Shown here: positions 1 through 8,139 of the stretch, piece after piece
Position numbering within the stretch: position 1 is the first letter of the stretch
Layout: the number at the start of each line of letters is the position of its first letter
DNA from: an uncultured Bacteroidia bacterium
GTDB lineage: Bacteria > Bacteroidota > Bacteroidia > J057 > CALLMJ01
Direction: 5' to 3'
Length of the DNA: 34,807 bases
Assembly (NCBI GenBank): GCA_938005475.1
Contig: CALLNY010000086.1
Span: forward strand, 1 to 34,807
Notes under the pieces: model-generated
What the model was told of the DNA's origin: nothing
The model's database searches: none
Seen by the model: only the letters and a program-made list of their open reading frames with translations
Position numbers and translations under genes: made by a program

Positions 1-510
1 CGTATTGCCGCTAATGGAAATGTAGGTATAGGAACTACTACTCCTAATGCATCCGCTCAACTAGAAGTCAATGCTACGAATAAAGGCTTTTTAGCACCCC
101 GAGTGGCTCTAACCGCCGCAAACAATCCTGCCCCTGTAACCGCTCCCGCTACTGGCTTAATCGTTTATAACACCGCTACCTCTGGCACTTACCCCAATGA
201 TGTATCCCCAGGATACTATTACTGGAATGGTACTCGATGGATAAAATCTGTAAGCCAAAATATTAGTGTTTGGTATTATCCCCCTACCACTATTAATGGT
301 TTCACTAGATATTCTATTACAGGTTCACTGCCTGGTGTAAGTTCCACAGACGGAGTATTTGTGAATTTATTGGGAGATTGGAATACTGTCCCAACTGTTG
401 TTATTGAGCATGTGGAAGCTCGTACCAATGAAGTAAGATTCATTGTCTATAATAGAACTAATGCTACTTATTCCGGAATGGATTTTGTTATCACAATTAT
501 TAAACCTTAA
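1..510 (+). CDS. 3' end of a surface or tail-fibre-like protein (5' partial)
   Basis: The reading frame is open from the first base, so the gene begins outside the window; 169 residues are visible. The visible N-terminal part reads NVGIGTTTPNASAQLEVN followed by KGFLAPRVALTA. This pattern is common in Bacteroidota adhesin or tail-fibre-like proteins, where such repeats precede a terminal domain. A GYYYWNGTRWIKS segment follows, then a roughly 90-residue beta-rich C-terminal domain that I do not recognise. An internal GTG at 103 could be taken as a start, but the same frame is coding-like upstream and the motif crosses that point, so a start there is unlikely. A small secreted protein follows 12 bases downstream and may be co-transcribed. 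Function beyond surface exposure is inference. Confidence 0.75.
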   Translation, partial: RIAANGNVGIGTTTPNASAQLEVNATNKGFLAPRVALTAANNPAPVTAPATGLIVYNTATSGTYPNDVSPGYYYWNGTRWIKSVSQNISVWYYPPTTINGFTRYSITGSLPGVSSTDGVFVNLLGDWNTVPTVVIEHVEARTNEVRFIVYNRTNATYSGMDFVITIIKP

Positions 511-522
511 TCTTGGGTTATT

Positions 523-918
523 ATGAAGTATATAGTTTTTTTTATAGGCAGTTTATTGCTTGCTTTTTCAGATGTTTTTGCTCAACAACCTATTAGTGTA
601 ACCAAACACTCTAAAATAGAACAAAATTCTGCAGAATTAGATGGAATAAAAATAGTCTATATTCAATCGGAGTTAGTTCCTTATAATCCTAATCTGATAG
701 CTCCCAAATCTATTCAAAAACCTGAGAACGCTCCTGTAGAAGATAACATAGTAGTTATTGAAAAGAAAGATTTAGTACCTTTTCAGGAGAGAGAGGCTTT
801 CAAGCAGGAAAAGCAGGTAATCCCTAAGAATACAAACTCTGTGGAGCCCCCCCAAAATAGACACGAGGAACTAAAGCCTGTTCTTTTGTTACCTTATCAG
901 CCGAGTGTGGGAAAATAA
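523..918 (+). CDS. small secreted protein of unknown function
   Basis: This encodes 131 residues with a clear signal peptide: MK, then the hydrophobic IVFFIGSLLLAF and a cleavage-like DVFAQQ. The mature part is charged, with many Pro, Glu and Lys residues (for example KPENAPVEDN and PPQNRHEELKP) and no motif I recognise. It looks disordered rather than globular. It starts 12 bases after the partial surface gene and is followed by a strong hairpin terminator, so the two genes probably form the end of one transcription unit. I do not know the family. An accessory role for the upstream surface protein is possible from position only. Confidence 0.65.
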   Translation: MKYIVFFIGSLLLAFSDVFAQQPISVTKHSKIEQNSAELDGIKIVYIQSELVPYNPNLIAPKSIQKPENAPVEDNIVVIEKKDLVPFQEREAFKQEKQVIPKNTNSVEPPQNRHEELKPVLLLPYQPSVGK

Positions 919-943
919 GTTGCTAAAAAGTTATTCTATAAAG

Positions 944-970
944 AAAGCGAGAGTTTTACTCTCGCTTTTT
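944..970. terminator. intrinsic terminator, probably bidirectional
   Basis: A perfect 10-bp stem (AAAGCGAGAG at 944-953 with CTCTCGCTTT at 959-968) encloses a 5-base loop and ends in a T run on the plus strand. On the minus strand the stem is also followed by a T-rich stretch. It lies between the convergent 523-918 and aminopeptidase genes, so it can serve both. Confidence 0.85.
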
Positions 971-1020
971 ATTTACACTAGGTAAGTTTACGAACAGTAT
1001 GTAAACTGATTATTTTGAAT

Positions 1021-3633
1021 TTAAAAATTCTCAAGTAATTTTTTGACTTGCCCATTTTTTTCTTTGTTTTGTAAAGACTTAATAAACTCTTTTACTCCGG
1101 GCTTATCTTTAAAGATACTTAAACTACGAATAGCGGCTAGGCGTAACCACCATGTACCATTATTTTCGGCTATGTTTTTGAGGAAATCAATTCCTTTGGT
1201 TTGAGTTTCTTGATTTTGTTCACTTATGTAACCAGCGAACTTTTGTAATAATCCAAATTTTTCGAATCCATCTTCCATGGTAGTAAAGAATTGTACCATA
1301 AAAACAAACGCTTCGGGTTTGTTTTCGTCCATTAAAATTTCAGCTACGGAGGATTGAACTTTTAAGGAACGTAAATTTTTAAGTTTATCTACATGTTGAA
1401 CGGCTAGTTCGGGGTCAACTGTTTTTAAGGCACTTAAAGAAGAAGCTATGACGGCATAACTACTATCATTTAAAGCATTAACAAATAGATCTTTACAATC
1501 TTGTTTGGTTTTTTGGGGGATATCCATGGTGGCTACTGTCCCTAATAATTCAATAGCGGCACTTCTAACGCGTGCTTTTGGGTCAGTTTTAGCAAGATTC
1601 ATAAGTTTTTCAGTGATTTTAGGCTGATTGACTTTATTAGAGGATGCGAAGGATTCTATTGCAATAATGCGAATGCCGTCATAAGGATGGTCTAATAGTT
1701 TTAAATAGGCTTCAATTACTTCATCTTCATCCATGTACAATTTTAAATAGCTATCTGCTTCTACGATTTGTTTGTAATTATCTGCATGGGTAATTTGGTA
1801 TATCCAGTAATTTTTATTTTTTTGGATTTTAGGTTTGGTAATGAGTACTTTATCGGGGTCAAGGTCAACGTTTAAAGGGTTTTGTGTTAAGGTAAATTCA
1901 AAGGTAGTATCTGCGGTAGATAGCACGATGGGGAAATTTACTTTTTGATTGGGGTAAGCCACTTGAATATTGGTAGGGATACGATAGATAGGAGTATATT
2001 TAGGGTTTTGTTTTTGTTGTATTTGAACGATTAGTTTTTTATTATCAGGATTATATTGATAGTTAATAACAAGTTCAGCGTGCCCGGCCTCCATGAAGTA
2101 TTGATTAAAGAACCACATGAGGTCTTGTCCTGTAACGTCTTCAAAAGCCAAACGAAGTTCAGCGATTTCTACATCGGTAAAGGCATTTTTTTTCAAGTAA
2201 TGTTTAACTCCCTCAAAGAAGGCTTCGTCTCCGATAGTATGTCGGAGTAAATGGAGTACTCTACAACCTTTTTGGTAGGAATGCCCGTCAAACATATCTT
2301 CACGGGATTTGTAGTAGTAGCGAATAAGTGGTTCTCTTTTTTGAGTAGCTTCAGCGAGGTAGGTAGATAAATCATTTTCTAGTCCTTCATCGGCTGCCCA
2401 TTTTCCGTATTTGTATTCGTTCCATAGGTATTCGCCATAGGTAGCAAAACTTTCGTTCAAAGGTAAATTAGCCCAGGATTCCGCAGTAACTAAATCACCA
2501 AACCAATGATGAAATAATTCATGTGCAACAATATCCTCAAAAGTGTTATCTAAATGCGAACGGTCATCATGTTGTAAGACACTGGAATGAATAGTGGCAG
2601 TAGTATTTTCCATAGCTCCTGAAACAAAGTCTCTTACAACGACTTGAGAGTATTTTTCCCAAGGATAGTCTACGCCCAATTTTTTTGAGAAGAATTCTAA
2701 CATTTCAGGGGTATTGCCAAAAATCATTTTAGCATATTTTGCATATTCAGGTTCTACGTAGTAATTTACTTCAATGTTTCTCCATTTATCTTTAATAACA
2801 GCGAATTCGCCGATAGCCATCATAAATAAATAAGGGGCATGGGGTAATGACATTTTCCAGTGGTCTGTTCTTGTTCCATTGCCGTTATCTTTAGAGGATA
2901 CTAAAATGCCATTAGAAAGCGTAGTATATTTTTTATCTACGGTAATAAAAATTTCTTGTGTGCAACGTTCATTAGGACTATCAATAGTAGGGAACCAACA
3001 GGAAGAGGACTCTGTTTCTCCTTGTGTCCAGATTTGTTTAGGTTTATTAACATCTTTACCAAGTGGGTTAATAAAATATAAGCCTTTTGCTTCAGTAATA
3101 GCTTCAGAACCTTCGTTGTTAAGTTCCTCAGGTTTTGCTATATAATCAATAAAGACTTCATAAGTTTCATCACGCTTGTAAACTCTATCAAGTTGAATAC
3201 GAATTTTTTCATGGTTATAGGTATATTTTAGTTCTTTTTGTTGATTTTTTTGTATTAGAGCCACTTTGTTAATTTGGAAGCCTTTAGCATCTAAGATTAG
3301 GGAATCTGTTGGGTAGAAATAAGGTTTTAAGGTTAAGTTTGCTTTACCGTAGAGCCATTGTTTTTCCCAATCAAAACTTACTTGTAGCTTGGTATGGATA
3401 AGGTCATGATAGCGGGGGTAAGAAGGATTAAATTGATGTTTTTTAGGAGCCCAAACGGGAATAAATTCTTTTTTTTCAGTCTTTTCCTTCTCAACGATTT
3501 TTTCTATGTAAACTGTATCGGTTTTTGTAGAAACATTGCCCCCTAATTTTTCATTTTGGGATTTACTGGTTTTATTCGGATTACAACTCCAAGCAATAAC
3601 ACTAATCAATAAAAATAACCAACGAAAATTCAT
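1021..3633 (-). CDS. M1 family zinc metallo-aminopeptidase, lipoprotein, with C-terminal HEAT-like region
   Basis: The product (870 residues from the chosen start) should remove N-terminal amino acids from peptides, probably in the periplasm or on the outer membrane. The substrate-recognition GAMEN motif is at 339-343. The zinc site is HELFH at 371-375 with the third ligand Glu394 in NES, giving the family's HEXXH-X18-E pattern. The C-terminal 250 residues are helical and HEAT-like, with segments such as DPKARVRSAAIELLG. I chose the ATG at 3633 because it begins a lipoprotein signal (MNFRWLFLLISVIAWSC). The longer frame from 3672 starts upstream of a TAATTTTG -7 element and masks the signal. 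The gene runs alone and converges on the terminator at 944-970. Confidence 0.93.
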   Translation of the reverse strand: MNFRWLFLLISVIAWSCNPNKTSKSQNEKLGGNVSTKTDTVYIEKIVEKEKTEKKEFIPVWAPKKHQFNPSYPRYHDLIHTKLQVSFDWEKQWLYGKANLTLKPYFYPTDSLILDAKGFQINKVALIQKNQQKELKYTYNHEKIRIQLDRVYKRDETYEVFIDYIAKPEELNNEGSEAITEAKGLYFINPLGKDVNKPKQIWTQGETESSSCWFPTIDSPNERCTQEIFITVDKKYTTLSNGILVSSKDNGNGTRTDHWKMSLPHAPYLFMMAIGEFAVIKDKWRNIEVNYYVEPEYAKYAKMIFGNTPEMLEFFSKKLGVDYPWEKYSQVVVRDFVSGAMENTTATIHSSVLQHDDRSHLDNTFEDIVAHELFHHWFGDLVTAESWANLPLNESFATYGEYLWNEYKYGKWAADEGLENDLSTYLAEATQKREPLIRYYYKSREDMFDGHSYQKGCRVLHLLRHTIGDEAFFEGVKHYLKKNAFTDVEIAELRLAFEDVTGQDLMWFFNQYFMEAGHAELVINYQYNPDNKKLIVQIQQKQNPKYTPIYRIPTNIQVAYPNQKVNFPIVLSTADTTFEFTLTQNPLNVDLDPDKVLITKPKIQKNKNYWIYQITHADNYKQIVEADSYLKLYMDEDEVIEAYLKLLDHPYDGIRIIAIESFASSNKVNQPKITEKLMNLAKTDPKARVRSAAIELLGTVATMDIPQKTKQDCKDLFVNALNDSSYAVIASSLSALKTVDPELAVQHVDKLKNLRSLKVQSSVAEILMDENKPEAFVFMVQFFTTMEDGFEKFGLLQKFAGYISEQNQETQTKGIDFLKNIAENNGTWWLRLAAIRSLSIFKDKPGVKEFIKSLQNKEKNGQVKKLLENF

Positions 3634-3639
3634 TTTGAA

Positions 3640-3659
3640 TAATTTTGCATGCAAAATTA
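3640..3659 (-). promoter_or_regulatory. 20-bp perfect palindrome containing the -7 element of the M1 aminopeptidase gene
   Basis: The sequence TAATTTTGCATGCAAAATTA is a perfect 20-bp palindrome. Read on the minus strand it contains TAATTTTG (3659-3652), which fits the Bacteroidota -7 consensus TAnnTTTG and lies 18 bases upstream of the ATG at 3633. No convincing TTTG is present 19-20 bases further upstream. The symmetry suggests an operator overlapping the promoter, but a chance palindrome in AT-rich DNA cannot be excluded. Confidence 0.5.
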
Positions 3660-3731
3660 CGAAATAACTCAAACCATAAAATTATGGACAGGATAAAAGG
3701 TAGATTATAAGGATAATTAGGTAAATTGAGA

Positions 3732-3764
3732 TAAAAAACGGTTGCCTTAAAGATAAAGCAACCG
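3732..3764 (-). terminator. intrinsic terminator on the minus strand
   Basis: CGGTTGC at 3739-3745 pairs with GCAACCG at 3758-3764 around a 12-base loop. On the minus strand the stem is followed directly by TTTTTTAT. It sits 26 bases after the end of the small frameshifted gene at 3791-3938, implying that this gene is or was a separate transcription unit. It also separates that gene from the aminopeptidase promoter. The rest of the 375-base gap between 3633 and 4009 holds only the palindrome, the small gene and the rlmN promoter. Confidence 0.75.
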
Positions 3765-3790
3765 CAAACGCTTGAACTCAAAATGATGAA

Positions 3791-3938
3791 TTATTTCAAT
3801 AATTTAAATAATTCAAAACTTTCTGTATCATTTTTAACTTTGAAACAAATATGCACTATTGTTTCGGATTTTGATATAGGTTGGAAGGGTACTAGCACTC
3901 CCTACTAACAAGATTGCACATAAAACAACTTTTTTCAT
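3791..3938 (-). pseudogene. tiny secreted-protein gene, apparently frameshifted
   Basis: From the ATG at 3938 the minus strand encodes a signal peptide, MKKVVLCAILLVGSAS. Reading on in this frame gives 34 residues and a stop at 3834-3836. In the +1 frame, from just after the signal peptide, the sequence continues as VPFQPISKSETIVHIC and ends with DTESFELFKLLK at a TAA at 3791. That end lies 26 bases before the terminator stem. The natural protein was therefore probably about 48 residues, broken by a one-base change close to codon 16. Alternatives are a genuine 34-residue peptide, programmed frameshifting or a sequencing error. I do not recognise the family. Confidence 0.45.
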
Positions 3939-3961
3939 GATTTTTTAATTTTAAGGTTAAA

Positions 3962-3969
3962 TAAATTTG
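3962..3969 (+). promoter_or_regulatory. -7 promoter element for rlmN
   Basis: TAAATTTG matches the Bacteroidota -7 consensus TAnnTTTG and lies 39 bases before the chosen rlmN ATG. No clear TTTG is seen at the expected upstream distance, only a T-rich tract. Its position supports the start at 4009 rather than the longer frame opening at 3967, which would begin inside this element. Confidence 0.5.
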
Positions 3970-4008
3970 TTATTTTTACGTGGGTTTCAGATATTTTGTT
4001 ACAAAAAA

Positions 4009-5046
4009 ATGCAAAAAGACATAAGAATAATTGATAATGAAGAACTTAAAATTTTTTTACAGCAGAATGGAGAAAAATCATTTCGTTTAGAGCAAATACA
4101 AGAGTGGTTATGGAAAAAGCAAGTGAGTACCTTTGAGGAAATGTCTAATTTGTCCAAACCTTTGCGACAAAAGTTAGCGGAGCGTTTTGTGATTGAAAAG
4201 CTTAAAGTTAAAAGTCAACAAAAAAGTTCTGATGGAACTATCAAATTAGGTTTTGAGTTATCCGATGGCAACATAGTAGAAGGTGTTTTAATTCCTACTC
4301 CTAAACGTATGACAGCTTGTATTTCTTCACAAGTTGGTTGCTCTCTAACTTGTAAGTTCTGTGCTACGGGATATATGAAGTTGAAACGAAATTTATTTCC
4401 ACATGAAATCTATGAGCAAGTAGAAATCATTAGGAAACAAGCTATTGAGAATTATGGTATTCCTCTTACAAATATTGTGTTTATGGGTATGGGAGAACCT
4501 TTACTCAATTATAAAAATGTACTTTCCGCAATAGAAAAAATTTGTTCACCGAAGGGTATGGGGATGTCAGCGAAAAGAATTACGGTTTCTACGGCTGGTA
4601 TTGCAAAGATGATAAAAAAATTAGCGGATGATAACGTAAAATTTGAGCTTGCTCTTTCCTTACATGCCGCTAATGACCCAAAACGTAATAGAATTATGCC
4701 TATCAATGAAACCAATATGTTAAGCAATCTAAAAGAGGCTTTGCAGTATTTTTATCAAAAAACTAGAAACCAAATTACATTAGAATATATTGTTTTTCAA
4801 GATTTTAATGATAGTCTTCAAGATGCAAAAGAATTATACCAATTTGCTAAATCTTTTCCCTGTAAGATAAATATTATTGAGTACAATCCTATTGCTGAAG
4901 CTCAATTTATGAATACTTCAGTAGATAAAATGGAAATTTTCAAAAAATATTTAGAAGAAAAGCGATTGATTGTCAATATACGAAGAAGCAGGGGAAAAGA
5001 TATAGATGCCGCATGTGGACAGTTAGCCATTAAAGAAATTCAGTAA
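4009..5046 (+). CDS. rlmN: dual-specificity 23S rRNA A2503 / tRNA A37 C2-methyltransferase (radical SAM)
   Basis: RlmN methylates C2 of A2503 in 23S rRNA, and of A37 in some tRNAs, using a [4Fe-4S] cluster and S-adenosylmethionine. The radical-SAM cysteines are in GCSLTCKFCATG (C111, C115, C118), the CX3CX2C spacing of the RlmN/Cfr family. The C-terminal DIDAACGQLA contains C336, which fits the conserved cysteine that carries the transient methyl group. MGMGEPLLN and the SLHAANDPKRNRIMPI segment are also typical. From the ATG at 4009 the length is 345 residues, normal for RlmN; the -7 element upstream decides this start. RlmN and Cfr are similar, but the sequence and housekeeping setting favour RlmN. 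Confidence 0.96.
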   Translation: MQKDIRIIDNEELKIFLQQNGEKSFRLEQIQEWLWKKQVSTFEEMSNLSKPLRQKLAERFVIEKLKVKSQQKSSDGTIKLGFELSDGNIVEGVLIPTPKRMTACISSQVGCSLTCKFCATGYMKLKRNLFPHEIYEQVEIIRKQAIENYGIPLTNIVFMGMGEPLLNYKNVLSAIEKICSPKGMGMSAKRITVSTAGIAKMIKKLADDNVKFELALSLHAANDPKRNRIMPINETNMLSNLKEALQYFYQKTRNQITLEYIVFQDFNDSLQDAKELYQFAKSFPCKINIIEYNPIAEAQFMNTSVDKMEIFKKYLEEKRLIVNIRRSRGKDIDAACGQLAIKEIQ

Positions 5047-5087
5047 TTAGGTAAATTAAACAAAATTTTGATAAGAAATACTTTGTT

Positions 5088-5159
5088 ATGAAACGACCTT
5101 TCTTCCTTCATAAAAAATCACACGGAGAACACAAAGATAGAAAAAAAAGAAAAAAATAA
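5088..5159 (+). CDS. possible 23-residue basic peptide
   Basis: ATG at 5088 opens a 23-codon frame, MKRPFFLHKKSHGEHKDRKK followed by RKK and TAA. The peptide is very basic and histidine-containing, resembling in composition the short ribosome-associated peptides. The bases just before it read ATACTTTGTTATG, which is one base short of a TAnnTTTG element. There is no Shine-Dalgarno site and no clear terminator. It lies in the 293-base gap between convergent rlmN and the sirtuin gene; the remainder of that gap is AT-rich and holds only a weak 8-bp hairpin near 5260-5290. I cannot assign a function, and chance is a real alternative. Confidence 0.25.
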   Translation: MKRPFFLHKKSHGEHKDRKKRKK

Positions 5160-5339
5160 AAATCCATTAGAGTTAAATATGGAATTCTTCGTGATTACAA
5201 ATTCGGCTTAAACATCATGGGATTTATTACTGCACAGCTCCAAAATTTCAAATTTAAACTATAAACCAATTTGATATATAGTTTTTATAAACTTTAATAA
5301 TATAAGTTTTGATAAATTACAAGATTGGGGTATTACGAT

Positions 5340-6086
5340 TTAATAAGCCATAGACTTTAATTTATCTATAGCTTTGGGTACACCAGTGGTGGCTTTTTCT
5401 GGAAAGGTATAAACATTTTCATAATAAAAAACTTGCGAAGAAATATGTGGGTCAATAATAAATTTGGGGGTTTTAGGAGGGACGTCTTCTAATAAACCTG
5501 CCGCAGGGTATACTACTAACGAGGTACCTATAACCATAAAGAAATCAGATTGTGCGGCAATGTCAGCGGCGGCATAGATATTAGGCACAGGTTCTCCGAA
5601 CCAAACGATATGTGGTCTTAATTGAGAACCTTTCTCGCATAAATCACCTACTTGGACGGCTTCTCCTCCTATTTCATAAATCAAATTAGGGTCGTAGGTA
5701 CTACGCACTTTAGAAAGCTCTCCGTGTAGATGCAAAACTTGTGTAGATCCTGCTCTTTCGTGTAAATTATCTACGTTTTGGGTAATAATTACTACTTCAA
5801 ATTCTTTTTCTAACTCCGCTAGGGCGTAATGTGCAGCATTAGGTTGCACCTGTTGTGCTTGTGCTCTTCGTAAATTATAAAAATGGAGTACTAGTTCTTT
5901 ATTTTTTTTCCATCCTTCGGGGCTTGCTACTTCTTCAATTCTGTGATTTTCCCATAAACCGTTCGCATCGCGAAAAGTACTAATCCCGCTTTCCTGTGAT
6001 ATTCCTGCTCCCGTTAGAACCACAACAAAAGGTCTATCGCCTTTCTTTTTATAACCATTCCATTGTTTCTCCGTGACTCTACGCAT
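5340..6086 (-). CDS. Sir2 family NAD-dependent protein deacylase (class III-like, without the zinc cysteines)
   Basis: Sirtuins remove acyl groups from lysines using NAD, releasing nicotinamide and O-acyl-ADP-ribose. The NAD-binding motif GAGISQESGISTFRD is at 26-40, ITQNVDNLHERAG at 101-113, and the catalytic histidine is H121 in LHGE. Tyr70 and Arg73 in FYNLRR match the pair that defines class III sirtuins (CobB/SIRT5 type), which favour succinyl or malonyl lysine. The four zinc cysteines of CobB are missing: only C150 is present in the expected region. As I recall, this loss is common in Bacteroidota members. The gene is last in the rseP-Nudix-sirtuin operon, 12 bases after the Nudix gene. 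Desuccinylase activity is inferred from the Tyr/Arg pair. Confidence 0.92.
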   Translation of the reverse strand: MRRVTEKQWNGYKKKGDRPFVVVLTGAGISQESGISTFRDANGLWENHRIEEVASPEGWKKNKELVLHFYNLRRAQAQQVQPNAAHYALAELEKEFEVVIITQNVDNLHERAGSTQVLHLHGELSKVRSTYDPNLIYEIGGEAVQVGDLCEKGSQLRPHIVWFGEPVPNIYAAADIAAQSDFFMVIGTSLVVYPAAGLLEDVPPKTPKFIIDPHISSQVFYYENVYTFPEKATTGVPKAIDKLKSMAY

Positions 6087-6098
6087 AGAGTGAACAAA

Positions 6099-6767
6099 TT
6101 ATAAATTTTGAATAGTTAAAAGTCGTTTTTCTTGGAGGTATAAGTAGATTTGAAGCATAGAGTGGGCATTAGCAAACTTATCCATAGCTTCTTTTAGGGT
6201 ACAAACTTGGGTTTGTATAAATTCGGATTCGTCTTCGGAGCCGGCAATACGCGTTTTAAGTTCTTCAATCTCGTTGGGATCCATTTCTAATTCAGTGTAA
6301 AAATAATATGCACCTTCATCGATTAATCCTGGAGAAGAAAAATACATTTTTTGAGAGGATAATGGAAAAATTTGATTTTCAGAAACTTCAATACCAGTTT
6401 CTTCTTTAATTTCTTTAATACAAACCTTTATGGGGTCAGTTTCTGAATCACACATACCGGCAGGGTGTTCCCAAAAATTATCACCGTTCGCAACACGCCT
6501 TTGCTTTACTAATAACAAGTTTTTTTCACCTGTTCGTTGATTAATTAAAACGGTTACAATAGAAACAAAATGCCCCCTCAAAAGTACAACGGGTAAAAGT
6601 TTTTCTCCTTCTTGTGTTTGTGCATCTATTTTAAGCACTGTAAATAAAACGGAGCCATCTGGTTTACGTACAGAGCAAAGTTCTTCTAGATGATTGATTA
6701 AAATGTTACGAGAATTTAGTTCTTTTTTCCAAAGTTTGAATTTTAATGCATCTTGAAAATTTTCCAT
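6099..6767 (-). CDS. Nudix hydrolase, ADP-ribose/ADP-sugar pyrophosphatase-like
   Basis: Nudix enzymes hydrolyse nucleoside diphosphates linked to another group. The Nudix box is at residues 104-126: GMCDSET, then a KEIKEETGI core, so the usual Arg of REUXEE is Lys and the first Glu position is Thr with Asp next to it. The metal-binding EE pair is intact. The upstream KQRRV and FWEHPAG segments fit the ADP-ribose pyrophosphatase group. The protein has 222 residues with an N-terminal extension of about 60. It starts 5 bases after rseP and is followed 12 bases later by the sirtuin. Because sirtuins make O-acyl-ADP-ribose, a role in disposing of that product is plausible, but this is inference. 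Confidence 0.88.
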   Translation of the reverse strand: MENFQDALKFKLWKKELNSRNILINHLEELCSVRKPDGSVLFTVLKIDAQTQEGEKLLPVVLLRGHFVSIVTVLINQRTGEKNLLLVKQRRVANGDNFWEHPAGMCDSETDPIKVCIKEIKEETGIEVSENQIFPLSSQKMYFSSPGLIDEGAYYFYTELEMDPNEIEELKTRIAGSEDESEFIQTQVCTLKEAMDKFANAHSMLQIYLYLQEKRLLTIQNL

Positions 6768-6772
6768 GATAT

Positions 6773-8098
6773 TTAATTAAAAAAGTCGTTGAGGAGAACG
6801 AGTATCATAAGACCTAGTAAGAGGTACATACCAATTTGTTGTGCAATCATACGCACTTTGAGGGAAGGTTCTTTTCTTGTGATAGCTTCAATGAGCAAAA
6901 ATACTACGTGCCCGCCATCTAATGCAGGAATAGGCAAGATATTGATTAAGGCTAACCACATGCTAAGGCTTCCCGTAATCACCCAAAATCCCAACCAACC
7001 TACTTTTTCTACTTGCTCACTTAAAATAACACCTATTTTTAGGGGACCAGCAACACTTTTTGAGACATCGGCTTCTCCTTTAAATACTTTGGATAGCCCT
7101 TTGATATTGTCACCAAGAGTACCAAAAGCCGCTTTGGTGCCGGGTCTGAATGAACTTATTACATCGTATTTAGAACGTTCCACAGGAATTTCTTCGTTTG
7201 GTGTAACCCCTAAAACAGGTTTCTTTTCAAGTTGAACTTTGAAATCTAATATTTGTTCTCCCCGCTTCACTTTAATAAGTACTTCTTTTTCTGCATAATT
7301 TTGGATAGTCTCCCGAATTTGAGAGAAATAAGTAATTGGGATTGTATCAATCTGAATAATTTGGTCATTGGTTTGGATACCAGCTTTTTCTGCGGCACTT
7401 TTAGGCATTACTTTAATAATACTTTTAAATGCAGGTAAAAATAAAGTAGAATTTTCTTTCTTTTTGTTAATAAACTTTTGTAACGCATCGTTGGGAACTT
7501 GAATTTTTAGTGTTTCATCGTTACGAATAACCTCAAAATAAGCATCGGAATCTAAAAAAATATTCGGATTGGCAACATCTTCTAAATATTGAATGGGTTG
7601 TCCATTAAAAGTCAATAAAATATCACCAGAACGGAAGCCCATTTCTTCGGTAATACTACCTTTTGGAACTTCAATACCATTTTTTAAATTTTTTACGGGT
7701 ACTTTTGCTTCACCATAGTAAAATTTTATGAAAGAAAAAATCAATATTCCTAGTATCAAATTCATAGTGACGCCACCAATCATAACAATAAATCGTTGCC
7801 AGATGGGTTTAGCACGAAATTCCCAGGGCTCAGCGGGTTTACCAATGAAGTCAGTATCCATAGATTCATCAATGATTCCCGCAATTTTCACGTAACCGCC
7901 CAATGGAATAAGTCCGAAACCATATTCTGTACCTTTGTAGTTAAAACTAAATAACTTACGTGGCCAATCAAAAAATAAATAAAACTTATCTACTTTCATT
8001 CCAAACCATTTTGCAGGCAAAAAATGCCCCAATTCGTGTATTAAAACTAAAATACTCAAAGCCGCAATGAGTAAAAATACTTGAAAAACAATATCCAT
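6773..8098 (-). CDS. rseP: site-2 protease family RIP metalloprotease (RseP-like)
   Basis: RseP cleaves transmembrane anti-sigma factors and signal peptide remnants within the inner membrane. The active-site HELGH is at residues 21-25 in the first membrane segment. The second metal-binding motif appears as NILPIPALDGGH near the C-terminus. Two PDZ-like regions lie between, around ITEEMGFRSGDILLTFNGQP and AEKAGIQTNDQIIQIDTI. The ATG at 8098 gives 441 residues. A longer frame to 8128 would begin upstream of the -7 element at 8116-8109, so I reject that start. It leads an operon with the Nudix and sirtuin genes. The ECF sigma and anti-sigma pair at 22555-23562 is a distant possible client, but that anti-sigma shows no clear membrane segment. 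Confidence 0.94.
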   Translation of the reverse strand: MDIVFQVFLLIAALSILVLIHELGHFLPAKWFGMKVDKFYLFFDWPRKLFSFNYKGTEYGFGLIPLGGYVKIAGIIDESMDTDFIGKPAEPWEFRAKPIWQRFIVMIGGVTMNLILGILIFSFIKFYYGEAKVPVKNLKNGIEVPKGSITEEMGFRSGDILLTFNGQPIQYLEDVANPNIFLDSDAYFEVIRNDETLKIQVPNDALQKFINKKKENSTLFLPAFKSIIKVMPKSAAEKAGIQTNDQIIQIDTIPITYFSQIRETIQNYAEKEVLIKVKRGEQILDFKVQLEKKPVLGVTPNEEIPVERSKYDVISSFRPGTKAAFGTLGDNIKGLSKVFKGEADVSKSVAGPLKIGVILSEQVEKVGWLGFWVITGSLSMWLALINILPIPALDGGHVVFLLIEAITRKEPSLKVRMIAQQIGMYLLLGLMILVLLNDFFN

Positions 8099-8108
8099 AT
8101 GACAATGG

Positions 8109-8139
8109 CAAAAATACATTATTTTCATTTAATAACAAA
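8109..8139 (-). promoter_or_regulatory. near-consensus Bacteroidota promoter of the rseP operon
   Basis: On the minus strand TTTG (8139-8136), exactly 19 bases, then TATTTTTG (8116-8109) match the TTTG-N19/20-TAnnTTTG pattern. Transcription should start close to 8102, only a few bases before the rseP ATG at 8098, so the leader is very short. Confidence 0.8.

Noticed and set aside
5255-5295. Hairpin AAACTATA/TATAGTTT as terminator of the sirtuin operon
   Set aside because: Only A/T pairs in most of the stem, a 13-base loop and no clear T run after it on the minus strand.
6789-7438. Plus-strand open frames opposite rseP
   Set aside because: rseP has clear family motifs on the minus strand; these frames are its shadows.
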